From CAJWGI01 sp036011785 (GTDB lineage Bacteria > Chloroflexota > Anaerolineae > Anaerolineales > UBA11657): a DNA stretch of 17,671 nucleotides. Under the pieces are notes generated by a model that saw only the letters and a program-made list of their open reading frames with translations, was not told the origin of the DNA and ran no database searches. Positions 7,034 to 14,747 of this stretch are shown here, in pieces. Made by a program: the position numbers and the translations under genes. Each line of letters begins with the position of its first letter. Position 1 is the first letter of the stretch. The stretch is taken from assembly GCA_036011785.1 (NCBI GenBank), contig DASCOB010000222.1, positions 1 to 17,671 of the forward strand. The letters run 5' to 3'.

Positions 7034-8545
7034 TCAGTTCTGGGGCCTGGCAGCCGGTGCTGGCTCCGACAGGTGTTTCGGCCGGCAGCACAGCACCAGT
7101 TGGCGGGCAGCACGCACTTCGTCCATGCGTGCCACTGGCGTGGTGTGCGGTGCTCCGCGAAGTTCTTCGGGGTTGTCTCGTGCCGCCGCGGCAATCTGCA
7201 GCAGTGCGTCCGCGAACGCGTCAAGCGTCTCCCGGCTTTCGGTCTCGGTCGGCTCAATCATCAATGCCTCGTGCACGATGAGCGGAAAATAGTTTGTGGG
7301 CGGATGAAAGCCGAAATCCATCAATCGTTTGCTGACATCCAACGCGTGTACGTCAGGAGCGCCGCGCCAGCGACCTTCGACCACGAATTCGTGCAGGCAT
7401 GCACGCTCGAATGGCAGATGATATTCCGCGCGCACTTTGGATAATAGGTAATTTGCGTTGAGCACGGCGTGTTCGGCGTTGGCGCGCAACCCGGCCGCTC
7501 CGTGAACACGGATGTAGGCGTAAGCCCGCGCCAGCACGCCGAACTGTCCGTTGAAGGCTTTCATACGACCGATGGTTTTGGGCGGGGCCGCGAAGCCATA
7601 CAGCGGCGGCTCGTTCTCGTCGCCATCTTCGATGATTACCACGATTGGCGCAGGAAGGAAATCAGCTATTCGCTCCGAGACTCCCACCGGCCCCGAGCCA
7701 GGTCCGCCGCCACCATGCGGGGTGGAAAAGGTCTTGTGCAGGTTGTAGTGCATTACATCGAAGCCGAGGTCGCCAGGACGGATGACGCCGGTGAGCGCAT
7801 TCATGTTTGCGCCGTCCCCATAAATCAGCCCGCCGCAATCTCGCATCAGCTGCACCATCTCCTCGATGTGTTCCTCGAACAGGCCCAGCGTGTTGGGGTT
7901 GGTGATCATTAGCCCGACCACATCTTCGCCGCACTCGGCGCGCAGCGCTTTCACGTTCACGTTTCCGCGTCCATCGGAGGGCAGCTCGACTACTTCTAGG
8001 CCGCCCATGGTGGTGCTGGCCGGGTTGGTTCCGTGCGCGGAATCCGGGATAAGGATCTTACGCCGGGCCATGTCGCCGCGCGCGAGATGGTAAGCGCGCA
8101 TCATCAGGATTCCGGTAAGTTCGCCGTGCGCGCCGGCCGCGGGCTGCAGGCTGATTCCGGCAAAGCCACCAATCTCCTTCAACCATTCCTGCAACTCGTA
8201 CATCAATGCAAGGCTGCCCTGCACCGTATTCACTTCCTGCAGCGGGTGGGCGTGGAGGAACCCGGGCAGCCGCGCAGCGTCCTCGTTGATGCGAGGGTTG
8301 TATTTCATGGTGCATGAGCCGAGCGGATAGAAGCCGGTATCGATGGAATGATTCAATTGTGAAAGACGCTGGAAGTGACGCACTGCATCGAGTTGTGTGA
8401 TCTCCGGCAGGCCCAGCTCCTCGCGGAGCAGGTCTGAGGGCAATTCCGCGCGAGGAACGTCCGGCTCGGGCAGTGGGACGCCGCTGCGCCCGGGCCTGCT
8501 CAAATCGTAAACGAGCGGCTCTAGCCGGCCGCCGGGTACGCTCAT
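7034..8545 (-). CDS. gcvPB: Glycine dehydrogenase (decarboxylating) subunit 2
   Basis: This is the C-terminal half of the PLP-dependent P-protein. With GcvPA it decarboxylates glycine and passes the aminomethyl group to lipoylated GcvH. The 503-residue protein contains LGSCTMKYNPR (75-85), HGTNPAS (171-177), NPNT (216-219), GDGANMNA (243-250) and the cofactor site HYNLHKTFSTPHGGGGPG, with Lys271 as the Schiff-base lysine followed by the glycine-rich loop. The start codon overlaps the gcvPA stop by four bases (ATGA), with GGAGAG five bases before it, so translation is coupled and equal amounts of the two halves are expected. It is a true split subunit, not a frameshifted gcvP: it has its own start, ribosome site and conserved N-terminal sequence. 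The lipoprotein gene follows. Confidence 0.95.
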   Translation of the reverse strand: MSVPGGRLEPLVYDLSRPGRSGVPLPEPDVPRAELPSDLLREELGLPEITQLDAVRHFQRLSQLNHSIDTGFYPLGSCTMKYNPRINEDAARLPGFLHAHPLQEVNTVQGSLALMYELQEWLKEIGGFAGISLQPAAGAHGELTGILMMRAYHLARGDMARRKILIPDSAHGTNPASTTMGGLEVVELPSDGRGNVNVKALRAECGEDVVGLMITNPNTLGLFEEHIEEMVQLMRDCGGLIYGDGANMNALTGVIRPGDLGFDVMHYNLHKTFSTPHGGGGPGSGPVGVSERIADFLPAPIVVIIEDGDENEPPLYGFAAPPKTIGRMKAFNGQFGVLARAYAYIRVHGAAGLRANAEHAVLNANYLLSKVRAEYHLPFERACLHEFVVEGRWRGAPDVHALDVSKRLMDFGFHPPTNYFPLIVHEALMIEPTETESRETLDAFADALLQIAAAARDNPEELRGAPHTTPVARMDEVRAARQLVLCCRPKHLSEPAPAARPQN

Positions 8546-9882
8546 GTTGTCTCTCCGAGCGCCTCAACGAGGCAATCGATGTCCTCGCGCGTGGCCATCT
8601 CGGTCACGGCCAGCAGCATGTGGTTCTCCAGATGGGCATAGTCTTGCCCGAGGTCATATCCGCCAATCAGGCCATGATCGTCAAAGAGGGCGGTGTTTAT
8701 CTCCGCCACCGGCCCCGGACAGCGCAGCGCGAATTCGTGAAAAAAGGCGCGTTCCTGCCGAACTGAGAAGCCGGGTAGTGCGTCGATGCAATCGGCGGCG
8801 TAATGGGCTTTGTGGTAACACAACTCGGCGACCTTGCGCAGACCCTGTTTTCCGAGCACCGAAAGGTATATCGCGGCTGCAGTGGCCATCAAACCCTGAT
8901 TGGTGCAGATGTTGGAGGTGGCTTTGTCGCGCCGGATGTGCTGCTCGCGTGGGGTGAGCGTGAGCACATAGCCGCGCTTGCCGTTCGCATCCACAGTCTC
9001 GCCGACAAGGCGGCCGGCCAATTTGCGCACGTATTTTTCGCGAGTGGCAAAGAAGCCGAGGTATGGTCCGCCATACGACAAGGGGATTCCCAGTGGCTGC
9101 CCCTCACCGACCACGATGTCAGCGCCGTACTCTCCCGGCGGCTTGAGCATTCCCAGGGCGATGGGGTTGGCGACTACGCACAGTAGAGCGCCGACGTCGT
9201 GGACAGCGTTCTGTAGTCCACGCATATCCTCCAATTCGCCGAGGAAATTGGGGTATTGCAGTATCAGCAAAGCGGTCTGGTTATCAAGCTGCGCGATGAC
9301 GTCATCCAGATCCGCCGCCGGGTCGTCGTCTCCCACGATAGTCAGCCCCATGCCTTGCGTGTACGTGCGCACCACCTGGCGGTACTGCGGGTGCAGCGTG
9401 GCTGACAGGATGATCTTGGCGCGCCGCCCGCGGAACTGGTTCAGCGCCATGATGACTGCCTCTGCGGTGGATGTTGCGCCGTCGTAGTGGCTGGCGTTGG
9501 CTACCTCCATGCCGGTGAGCGCGCAAATCATGCTCTGGTACTCGAACATCGTTTGTAGTGTGCCCTGAGATACCTCCGGCTGATAGGGGGTGTATGCGGT
9601 CAGGAATTCGCCGCGCAGCAGCATGTGATTCACCAGTGCGGGGACGTAGTGATGATATGCGCCTGCACCAAGAAAACAGGGATGGTGGCTGGCTTCGGCA
9701 TTGGATTCTGCCAGTTCCTGCAACTCGCGGAGCACCTCTAATTCTGACAGCGGTTCGGGCAGGTCAAGCGCCGGAAAGCGATGCTGCTCAGGAATGAGGT
9801 CGAAGAAATCCTCAAGGCGCTCGACGCCGCACGCTGCCAACATGTGCGTCCGGTCTGCGTCGGTGTGCGGCAGATAATTCAT
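8542..9882 (-). CDS. gcvPA: Glycine dehydrogenase (decarboxylating) subunit 1
   Basis: The 446-residue protein is the N-terminal half of the P-protein in its two-subunit form, and forms the heterotetramer with GcvPB. Typical features include an N-terminal YLPHT-x-ADR-x-MLAACG segment, LGAGAYHHYVPALV, the TAYTPYQPEVSQGTLQ stretch and YDGATSTAEA. A C-terminal part ends LENHMLLAVTE. This half lacks the PLP lysine, as expected. Length is normal for GcvPA. The ATG is 57 bases after the gcvH stop, with a weak GGTGA upstream. It lies in the riboswitch-controlled operon and its stop overlaps the gcvPB start. Confidence 0.95.
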   Translation of the reverse strand: MNYLPHTDADRTHMLAACGVERLEDFFDLIPEQHRFPALDLPEPLSELEVLRELQELAESNAEASHHPCFLGAGAYHHYVPALVNHMLLRGEFLTAYTPYQPEVSQGTLQTMFEYQSMICALTGMEVANASHYDGATSTAEAVIMALNQFRGRRAKIILSATLHPQYRQVVRTYTQGMGLTIVGDDDPAADLDDVIAQLDNQTALLILQYPNFLGELEDMRGLQNAVHDVGALLCVVANPIALGMLKPPGEYGADIVVGEGQPLGIPLSYGGPYLGFFATREKYVRKLAGRLVGETVDANGKRGYVLTLTPREQHIRRDKATSNICTNQGLMATAAAIYLSVLGKQGLRKVAELCYHKAHYAADCIDALPGFSVRQERAFFHEFALRCPGPVAEINTALFDDHGLIGGYDLGQDYAHLENHMLLAVTEMATREDIDCLVEALGETT

Positions 9883-9939
9883 GATGCAGTCACCGGCTGG
9901 TTGCTGCGGGCAGCATGGAAACAGGCTAGGCTGCTGTGG

Positions 9940-10335
9940 TCAATCGTCACGGGCTGCAGAGTGACGGGCGTACGCGTCAGCGTCCATCAAACTATCAATC
10001 TCGGCGGAGTCAGCGGGAGTGATTCTGATGAACCAGGCTTCGCCGTAAGGGTCGGCGTTAACCTTCTCGGGTTCATCTTCAATGGCGCTGTTTGCCTCAG
10101 TCACTGCACCGCTCACTGGCATGTGCACATCGGCAGCCGCCTTGACCGACTCGACCGTGGCGACGATATCGCCCTGTTCAAAGGTTTCTCCTCTGGCCGG
10201 CAGTTCCACATACACGACATCTGAGAGCTGGTCCTGGGCGTAGTCCGTGAGACCCAGCGTCGCGCTGTCGCCCGTGAGCATAATCCATTCATCGGTTTCA
10301 GTGTACCTTCGGTCGTCTGGTGTGTTCCAAGTCAT
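9940..10335 (-). CDS. gcvH: Glycine cleavage system H protein
   Basis: GcvH is the small lipoyl carrier that shuttles the aminomethyl intermediate between the P, T and L proteins. The 131-residue product has the N-terminal RRYTETDEWI, LGLTDYAQDQLSDVVYVELP and the lipoylation site ATVESVKA, with Lys65 as the modified residue. SG-V-EAN and the Y-G-E-A-WF-I segment follow in normal positions. The start at 10335 is fixed by AGGAGG seven bases upstream; an in-frame ATG 20 codons earlier would place the N terminus in the terminator region and has no homology. It is the first gene behind the glycine riboswitch. The usual gcvT is not next to it, so T and L proteins must come from elsewhere. Confidence 0.96.
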   Translation of the reverse strand: MTWNTPDDRRYTETDEWIMLTGDSATLGLTDYAQDQLSDVVYVELPARGETFEQGDIVATVESVKAAADVHMPVSGAVTEANSAIEDEPEKVNADPYGEAWFIRITPADSAEIDSLMDADAYARHSAARDD

Positions 10336-10342
10336 CTCGTTG

Positions 10343-10348
10343 CCTCCT
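10343..10348 (-). promoter_or_regulatory. Strong Shine-Dalgarno site of gcvH
   Basis: AGGAGG with a 7-base spacer to the ATG at 10335. Just upstream (10375-10362) is a small CCGGC-CTCA-GCCGG hairpin without a T-run; it does not cover the ribosome site. Confidence 0.8.
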
Positions 10349-10379
10349 GATAATTTCTTGCCCGGCTGAGGCCGGCGAC

Positions 10380-10416
10380 AAAAAAGGGGACGCATCGATT
10401 ATCACGAGCGTCCCCT
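10380..10416 (-). terminator. Intrinsic terminator of the glycine riboswitch expression platform
   Basis: On the minus strand, AGGGGACGC (10416-10408), a 14-base loop and GCGTCCCCT (10393-10385) make a perfect nine-base stem running into a run of six T (10385-10380). It sits directly after the second aptamer and before the gcvH ribosome site. Its 5' arm shares bases 10416-10413 with the 3' arm of aptamer-2 helix P1, so aptamer closure and terminator formation exclude each other. Confidence 0.92.
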
Positions 10417-10596
10417 CTGTCATAGACCTGAGAGATTCACCTGGCCATGCCGGGCTTGCCCCGTCGGTGTCATGAGACTTTCCAGAGGATGAAGCGATTG
10501 CGCGGTCCTTTTACCTGAGAGTTTCATCCAAGAGTTTGGATTTGCCCCTTCGGTGTCGCTGCACCGCCTGGCGCAGCGGTCTCTCCCGCGTAATCG
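10413..10596 (-). promoter_or_regulatory. Tandem glycine riboswitch (two aptamers)
   Basis: Both aptamers show the glycine-riboswitch core on the minus strand. Aptamer 1 (10590-10501) has GGGAGAG, ACACCGAAGGGGCAA and AACTCTCAGGT, closed by CGCGG/CCGCG. Aptamer 2 (10489-10413) has ACACCGACGGGGCAA, AATCTCTCAGGT and GACAGAGG, closed by CCTCTG/CAGAGG plus one G-T pair. A leader-linker helix (P0) can form between CGATT (10596-10592) just before aptamer 1 and AATCG (10499-10495) in the linker, the place where a kink-turn is known in this family. The 3' arm of P1 in aptamer 2 overlaps the 5' arm of the terminator. Glycine binding should therefore block termination and raise gcvH-gcvPA-gcvPB expression when glycine is abundant. 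The operon it controls confirms the identity. Confidence 0.96.
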
Positions 10597-10612
10597 GTGA
10601 ATTGTCAAAGGC

Positions 10613-10641
10613 ATTGTATGTTTCACGCGCACGGATGTCAA
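10613..10641 (-). promoter_or_regulatory. Sigma-70 promoter of the gcv operon
   Basis: On the minus strand, a perfect -35 TTGACA (10641-10636), a 17-base spacer and -10 TACAAT (10618-10613, 5 of 6) predict a start near 10606, about 10 bases before the P0 strand of the riboswitch. It lies in the 67 bases between the GT4 stop and the riboswitch. A second TTGACA at 10608-10603 has no matching -10. Confidence 0.85.
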
Positions 10642-10657
10642 GCAGTGAATGGGCGCT

Positions 10658-11848
10658 TTATTTTTCCTGCGCGATGACGCTGCTCAGGACCTGCTCAAAC
10701 CTGTCGGTCAACTTCGGCCAGTCGCAGTGCTTTTGCGCGTATGCGCGCGCTTTGCGACCCTCCCGCGCCCGGGCATCTGGATCGAGGAGTCGCTGCAGGG
10801 CGGGCAACAGTTCATTTTTCGGCGCGTAAATGATGCCGTTGCCGGGCGGCACTTCGCGCATCACTCCCGGAAGTTCGCTTGCCAGCACGGGGCGTCCACA
10901 GGCAAGATATTCGAAAGTCTTGATGGGCACAATGTGGCGCGTAACCGGGTTCAGTTCGGAGCACATCAGGCATACGTCGGCGGCTGTCATGAAATCGGGC
11001 ATGCTTTCGTATTCTTGCCGTCCGGTGAAGACAACGCGGTCATGCAATCCCAGCGATTCGCGCAGCGCCCATAATTTACTCTCTGCCTCTCCGCTGCCGA
11101 CAACCAGCATTTTCAGCGTGGTTGGCATATCCGGCAGCATGTGCATGATTGTGTCCACGCCAGAGAAATGGTAAAGCCAGCCAATGAACACCAGCAGCAC
11201 AGCGTCAGGTGCTATGCTCCATTCGCGGCGTATCTCGTTTGCGTCCCGGCTTGGGTGAAATCGTTCCAAGTCTACTCCGGTGCGCACAGTGCAGGCTGCT
11301 TGCCGGCGGGCGCCGAGGGTGACTCCGTAATCCTTGAGTTCTTCATTTATGTAGATGGTCGCATCAGCGTTACGCAGCAGCAGCGCCTCGAACGAACGTG
11401 CGAGCGGCCAGATCCATTTATGCGGCGCGAGTGTGTGCAGCGCGTCGATGACGTGCATCACGAAGGGAATGCGCTGCGAGCGTGCTATCGCGAGCGCGCT
11501 AACTCCGGTGGAAATCGCATAATTCACTATCAAGTCGGGGCGAAAACTGCGCACTATCCGGGCCAGTTCGCGATAAAAGGTGACCAGCGAGGTTATTCGC
11601 GCCAGCCCAGGCAGCCGCACGATGGCAGGTCGGATCACGCGCACGCGGGCTTCCGGGTTCACGCGCGACACATCGCTCCACTCCATGCGCGGGGCGACTA
11701 GCGGAGCGTTGGGCCAGGGCGCGTAAAGGATTTCGAAATCGACAACTATCACCTCGTGCCCACGCGCTGAAAGTCGCTCGAACAGGTGATGCTGCTGGTG
11801 CGGGCCGCGTTGCAGCCAGTCGGTTTCTTGGACGACAACGAGGCGCAT
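10658..11848 (-). CDS. GT4-family glycosyltransferase
   Basis: The 396-residue protein has a GT-B layout and no clear membrane segment. An N-terminal domain (MRLVVVQETDW with HHLFERLSARGHEVIVVD) is followed by the hinge motif RTGVDLERFHP (189-199). The C-terminal nucleotide-sugar domain has GSGEAESKL (251-259), RVVFTGR (271-277) and the conserved IKTFEYLACGRPVLAS (309-324). Such enzymes retain the anomeric configuration and act at the inner face of the membrane on lipid-linked or nascent glycans. Glu313 fits the second glutamate of the E-x7-E motif; the aligned first position is His305, a deviation. The start overlaps the upstream GT2 stop by one base (TGATG). It is the last gene of the four-gene operon. 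Donor and acceptor cannot be read from the sequence. Confidence 0.88.
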   Translation of the reverse strand: MRLVVVQETDWLQRGPHQQHHLFERLSARGHEVIVVDFEILYAPWPNAPLVAPRMEWSDVSRVNPEARVRVIRPAIVRLPGLARITSLVTFYRELARIVRSFRPDLIVNYAISTGVSALAIARSQRIPFVMHVIDALHTLAPHKWIWPLARSFEALLLRNADATIYINEELKDYGVTLGARRQAACTVRTGVDLERFHPSRDANEIRREWSIAPDAVLLVFIGWLYHFSGVDTIMHMLPDMPTTLKMLVVGSGEAESKLWALRESLGLHDRVVFTGRQEYESMPDFMTAADVCLMCSELNPVTRHIVPIKTFEYLACGRPVLASELPGVMREVPPGNGIIYAPKNELLPALQRLLDPDARAREGRKARAYAQKHCDWPKLTDRFEQVLSSVIAQEK

Positions 11849-12993
11849 CAGTCGTTTCGTGTCTGGATTCGCAGCAGGCTGAGAAAGAGTGCGGCAACGA
11901 TGACTTGTGTGCCACTCACAGCCAGCGTAAGCGCAATCAACCCAGTGCGCAGTTCGAACAGATTCTCATAGCCGTGCTGTGCCCACACAATGAAGATGCG
12001 TATACCGAAGCCGAGACCGATCAGGAGCAGCGCGAGCCCGGAAAGCAGGCCGCGTTCTAGCGTGAAGTTCTCTTGCAGCCAGGTCATCAATCGGTCCGGG
12101 TGCTCCAGATTGTTGGCAACCAGATAGGCTTTGCCATGCACTCCGAGAGTGAGCGTTTGCAGGCCCAGCAACGCAATAGCGCTACCCGCAATCATGTAGT
12201 GAAAATCGAAAAAGAACCGTCCTACGACCAGTGGGCCAGCCGTCAGCGCGACGAGGGGCAGCCATCCGAGCAGTACCAGAGCAACACCTGGAATCAGGAA
12301 TAGATGTGTCGGGCTGCGCAGCATGAGGTAGCGCAGGTGTCTCCAGCCGTCGCGCCAGGTTTTCAGTTTTGATTCACCGGCCCGCGGATGATAAGTGATG
12401 GGCACTTCAGCGACTTTCAAGCGCTGCTGCCCGGCGCTGACAATCATCTCCGATGCGAATTCCATTCCGGTTGTGCGCAGCTCCAGACGGTCGTAGCCTG
12501 CGCGGGTGAAGGCACGCAGGCCGGTGTGCGCATCCTGCAGCTGCAGCCGAAAAAGGCGGTTCAGCAGACCGGTCAGAATGGGGTTGCCCACGTACCGGTG
12601 CAACCATGGCATCGCGCCGGGCAGGATGATGCCGCCCAGACGCGAGCCGAGCACCATGTCGTAGCCCTCGTGGAGCTTAGCTACCAGCCGTGGGATTTCG
12701 CGCAAGTCATAGGTGTTGTCGGCGTCTGCCATGACGATGATGGGTGCTCGCGCAGCAATAATTCCGCACAGATAGGCGCTGCCGTAACCGCGCCTGGGTT
12801 CATGCACCACACGGGCGCCGGCTTTCCGCGCCAATTCTGGCGAACCATCGCCGGAGCCATTGTCGCTGACGATGACCTCCCCGCGCAATCCTCTGGCCGC
12901 AAGCGCTTTCAGCGCTTGTTCCACGCAGTGGCCCACCGTCATCGCTTCGTTTAGGCAGGGCAGCACAACTGAAACTTCAGGGACGTTGTTCAT
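11848..12993 (-). CDS. GT2 polyprenyl-phosphate sugar synthase with membrane tail
   Basis: The 381-residue protein starts with a dolichol-phosphate-mannose-synthase-like GT-A domain: VVLPCLNEA (9-17), SDNGSGDGS (43-51), the metal-binding DADNTYD (90-96), VLGSRL (114-119), DAHTGLRAF (154-162) and RAGESKLKTWRDGWRHL (204-220). A C-terminal part from about 230 holds roughly four hydrophobic segments (near 230-250, 262-285, 315-337 and 350-375). Such proteins move a hexose from a nucleotide sugar onto a polyprenyl phosphate at the cytoplasmic face. The lipid-linked sugar then serves GT-C enzymes outside, and two such enzymes are encoded directly upstream. The start overlaps the GT-C stop by four bases (ATGA). 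It might also glycosylate another lipid; the sugar is unknown. Confidence 0.88.
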   Translation of the reverse strand: MNNVPEVSVVLPCLNEAMTVGHCVEQALKALAARGLRGEVIVSDNGSGDGSPELARKAGARVVHEPRRGYGSAYLCGIIAARAPIIVMADADNTYDLREIPRLVAKLHEGYDMVLGSRLGGIILPGAMPWLHRYVGNPILTGLLNRLFRLQLQDAHTGLRAFTRAGYDRLELRTTGMEFASEMIVSAGQQRLKVAEVPITYHPRAGESKLKTWRDGWRHLRYLMLRSPTHLFLIPGVALVLLGWLPLVALTAGPLVVGRFFFDFHYMIAGSAIALLGLQTLTLGVHGKAYLVANNLEHPDRLMTWLQENFTLERGLLSGLALLLIGLGFGIRIFIVWAQHGYENLFELRTGLIALTLAVSGTQVIVAALFLSLLRIQTRND

Positions 12994-14747
12994 GGGGAGT
13001 GTACCCGGAATGCTGTCAATTTCCCGGCCGGGCCGGTGTAGATTTGCTCGAACAATCGGGCGTCACCTAGGTGTGGCAGCGGGCTATTGCGCAAACCAAG
13101 TTTATTATAGACCGACTCACTCCACGAGCCGACTACGAAGACATCATCTTCCTGCAGGCTTGTCATGTCGGGGTAACCGACCACAATCGGGTGTTGGGGC
13201 AGGTAGTAGCGGAGGCGCGCGTCGGTCGAGCGTATGGTTGTTTCCGGTTCGACATGCGTCTGTAAGAACTGAGCCGTCGGGTAAAGGTCACCTTTGGCTC
13301 GGGTCAGACGTTGGGCGTAACTGGCGCTGGGGTTTGTCACCCACTGGATTATTCCGCCTAATTGGGCCTGAAAGATGCCGACAGTAGCCAATGATAGACT
13401 CGCAATGGCGCAGATGAACAAGCGAATCCGTGAGGGTACGACCGCTTCCACATGGCGCCGTGCAGCCGTGGCCGCGCCGCCCACCAGCACGGCGTAGAAC
13501 GGCAGTACTGCCAGTAAGAAGCGCGCGTCGAACGAAAAACGCCACCACCAAAAGACCGTGTATGGAGCACACCATAAAAGCGCGCGTCGCACCGTGGGTT
13601 TTCGCAGCGCGATGGCCGCCCACCCCATTCCCGCTATGTATAGTGGCGCGGTAAGTCGGCCGAAATCGAGGAAGTTTCCCACGAACGGGATAAGTTGCAT
13701 CGGGCGGCGTGGCACGGTTAGCAAGTGGTACAGGCCGGCGTCGGGCACAGCGCCGCCCCAACCGTCATAAAGCGCGTTGCGCAGATACCACCAGCCACCG
13801 AAAGCAAACGCCGCGGCCAGCATTAGCAATCCATGTACCAGCGCCCGCCGCGCTTCCTCCGGTTCGGCGCGGGTCCATTTGCGCACAAATTGGATGAGAA
13901 CCAGCAGCCCCATTATCGGCAACACGGTGAATCCGGCCTGCTTTGTCCACAGGGCCAGCCCGGCGAGAACGCCGCTGAGCAACGCCCAACTGGGTTCTAA
14001 TCTCTCTCGCCAGATTTCGAGCGCGAATGCGCACAGCACGAAATACAATCCGCTGGCGATGTCCACATAACCGACCGGTGCCCATTGCATGAAAAGTGGC
14101 GTGGCTGCCAGCGTGAGCGCGGCAGCGGCCGCGGCACGTTGCCCGAACCAGCGCAACGCGAGGGCGTAAGTCGCCCAAACCGCCATGCCGGCAATTAGCA
14201 CGGGGTACATTTTCGCGGCTTGCTCGCGGATATCGCCCGCTGCGAAAAAGGTGCTTGTGTAGGCTACGGGGAGCAGTGGAGGGTACCCGCGCACCTCTGC
14301 GATCATTTTGCCTCTTTCGAGAATCAAGCGCGCGAAATACGCGTAGCGGCTGATTTCGTCATCACCTGTAAATGGGTAATAGCTGGCCTGAGCCAGAACA
14401 ACCAGCAGGGTTGCACCGCCGGCCAACCCCACCCACGCGCCGCACTGTCCCTGCCGAAGCTTTCTCCACCATTCCGCTGTAGAAAGGCCCACGCTCGGCC
14501 ATTTTCCCCAGAGCGCGCTGGCGCTCCACAAAGCGGCGAGGATGAGCCACAATCGGGCCGTTGTGATCCCGGCAAATGCGACCAATGTCAGTGCGCTGGT
14601 GAACAGGCCGATACCCAACCCGACACTGAGCGGCCAGAAGAGCGCTGCCGGGGGTCGCAACCGCGAGCGTTCTATCAGCGGGGCGAGGTATCCGGCCGCC
14701 AGCGGCACGAGCAGCAGCGCCAACAGCCAGGATACAATTTCACTCAT
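12990..14747 (-). CDS. Polytopic GT-C-type glycosyltransferase, copy 1
   Basis: A 585-residue integral membrane protein with many hydrophobic segments. It is a paralogue of the next gene: both have the order Y-P-F plus acidic residue, GYVD[IV], LAGLALWTKQ or MAGLALWTKQ, WYLRN, and [FY]D-[AT]-R-[FY]-LLA. GT-C enzymes use a lipid-phosphate sugar donor, with an acidic motif in the first outer loop as catalytic site. Here this is GDDE (Asp129, Asp130, Glu131) after the first long hydrophobic region. The C terminus (from about residue 485) is a soluble domain. The start overlaps the upstream GT-C stop by four bases and the stop overlaps the GT2 start by four. It may transfer the sugar charged by that GT2 enzyme; the acceptor (lipid A, protein, teichoic-like or capsular glycan) is unknown. 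Confidence 0.78.
   Translation of the reverse strand: MSEIVSWLLALLLVPLAAGYLAPLIERSRLRPPAALFWPLSVGLGIGLFTSALTLVAFAGITTARLWLILAALWSASALWGKWPSVGLSTAEWWRKLRQGQCGAWVGLAGGATLLVVLAQASYYPFTGDDEISRYAYFARLILERGKMIAEVRGYPPLLPVAYTSTFFAAGDIREQAAKMYPVLIAGMAVWATYALALRWFGQRAAAAAALTLAATPLFMQWAPVGYVDIASGLYFVLCAFALEIWRERLEPSWALLSGVLAGLALWTKQAGFTVLPIMGLLVLIQFVRKWTRAEPEEARRALVHGLLMLAAAFAFGGWWYLRNALYDGWGGAVPDAGLYHLLTVPRRPMQLIPFVGNFLDFGRLTAPLYIAGMGWAAIALRKPTVRRALLWCAPYTVFWWWRFSFDARFLLAVLPFYAVLVGGAATAARRHVEAVVPSRIRLFICAIASLSLATVGIFQAQLGGIIQWVTNPSASYAQRLTRAKGDLYPTAQFLQTHVEPETTIRSTDARLRYYLPQHPIVVGYPDMTSLQEDDVFVVGSWSESVYNKLGLRNSPLPHLGDARLFEQIYTGPAGKLTAFRVHSP

Noticed and set aside
7009..7257. Longer N terminus for the lipoprotein (83 more codons)
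   Set aside because: It would overlap gcvPB by more than 200 bases and bury a good lipoprotein signal peptide and lipobox.
8542..8545. gcvPA/gcvPB as one gcvP broken by a frameshift
   Set aside because: The ATGA overlap, a ribosome site before gcvPB and normal lengths of both halves fit the known two-subunit form.
10362..10375. CCGGC-CTCA-GCCGG hairpin as a second terminator
   Set aside because: Only five base pairs and no T-run follows; the terminator at 10380-10416 is clearly the functional one.
10603..10608. Second TTGACA as another gcv promoter
   Set aside because: The sequence 17 bases downstream is GAGAGA inside the aptamer, not a -10 element.
12388..12954. 188-codon plus-strand open frame over the GT2 gene
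   Set aside because: The minus strand encodes a textbook GT-A domain here; the opposite frame shows no domain.
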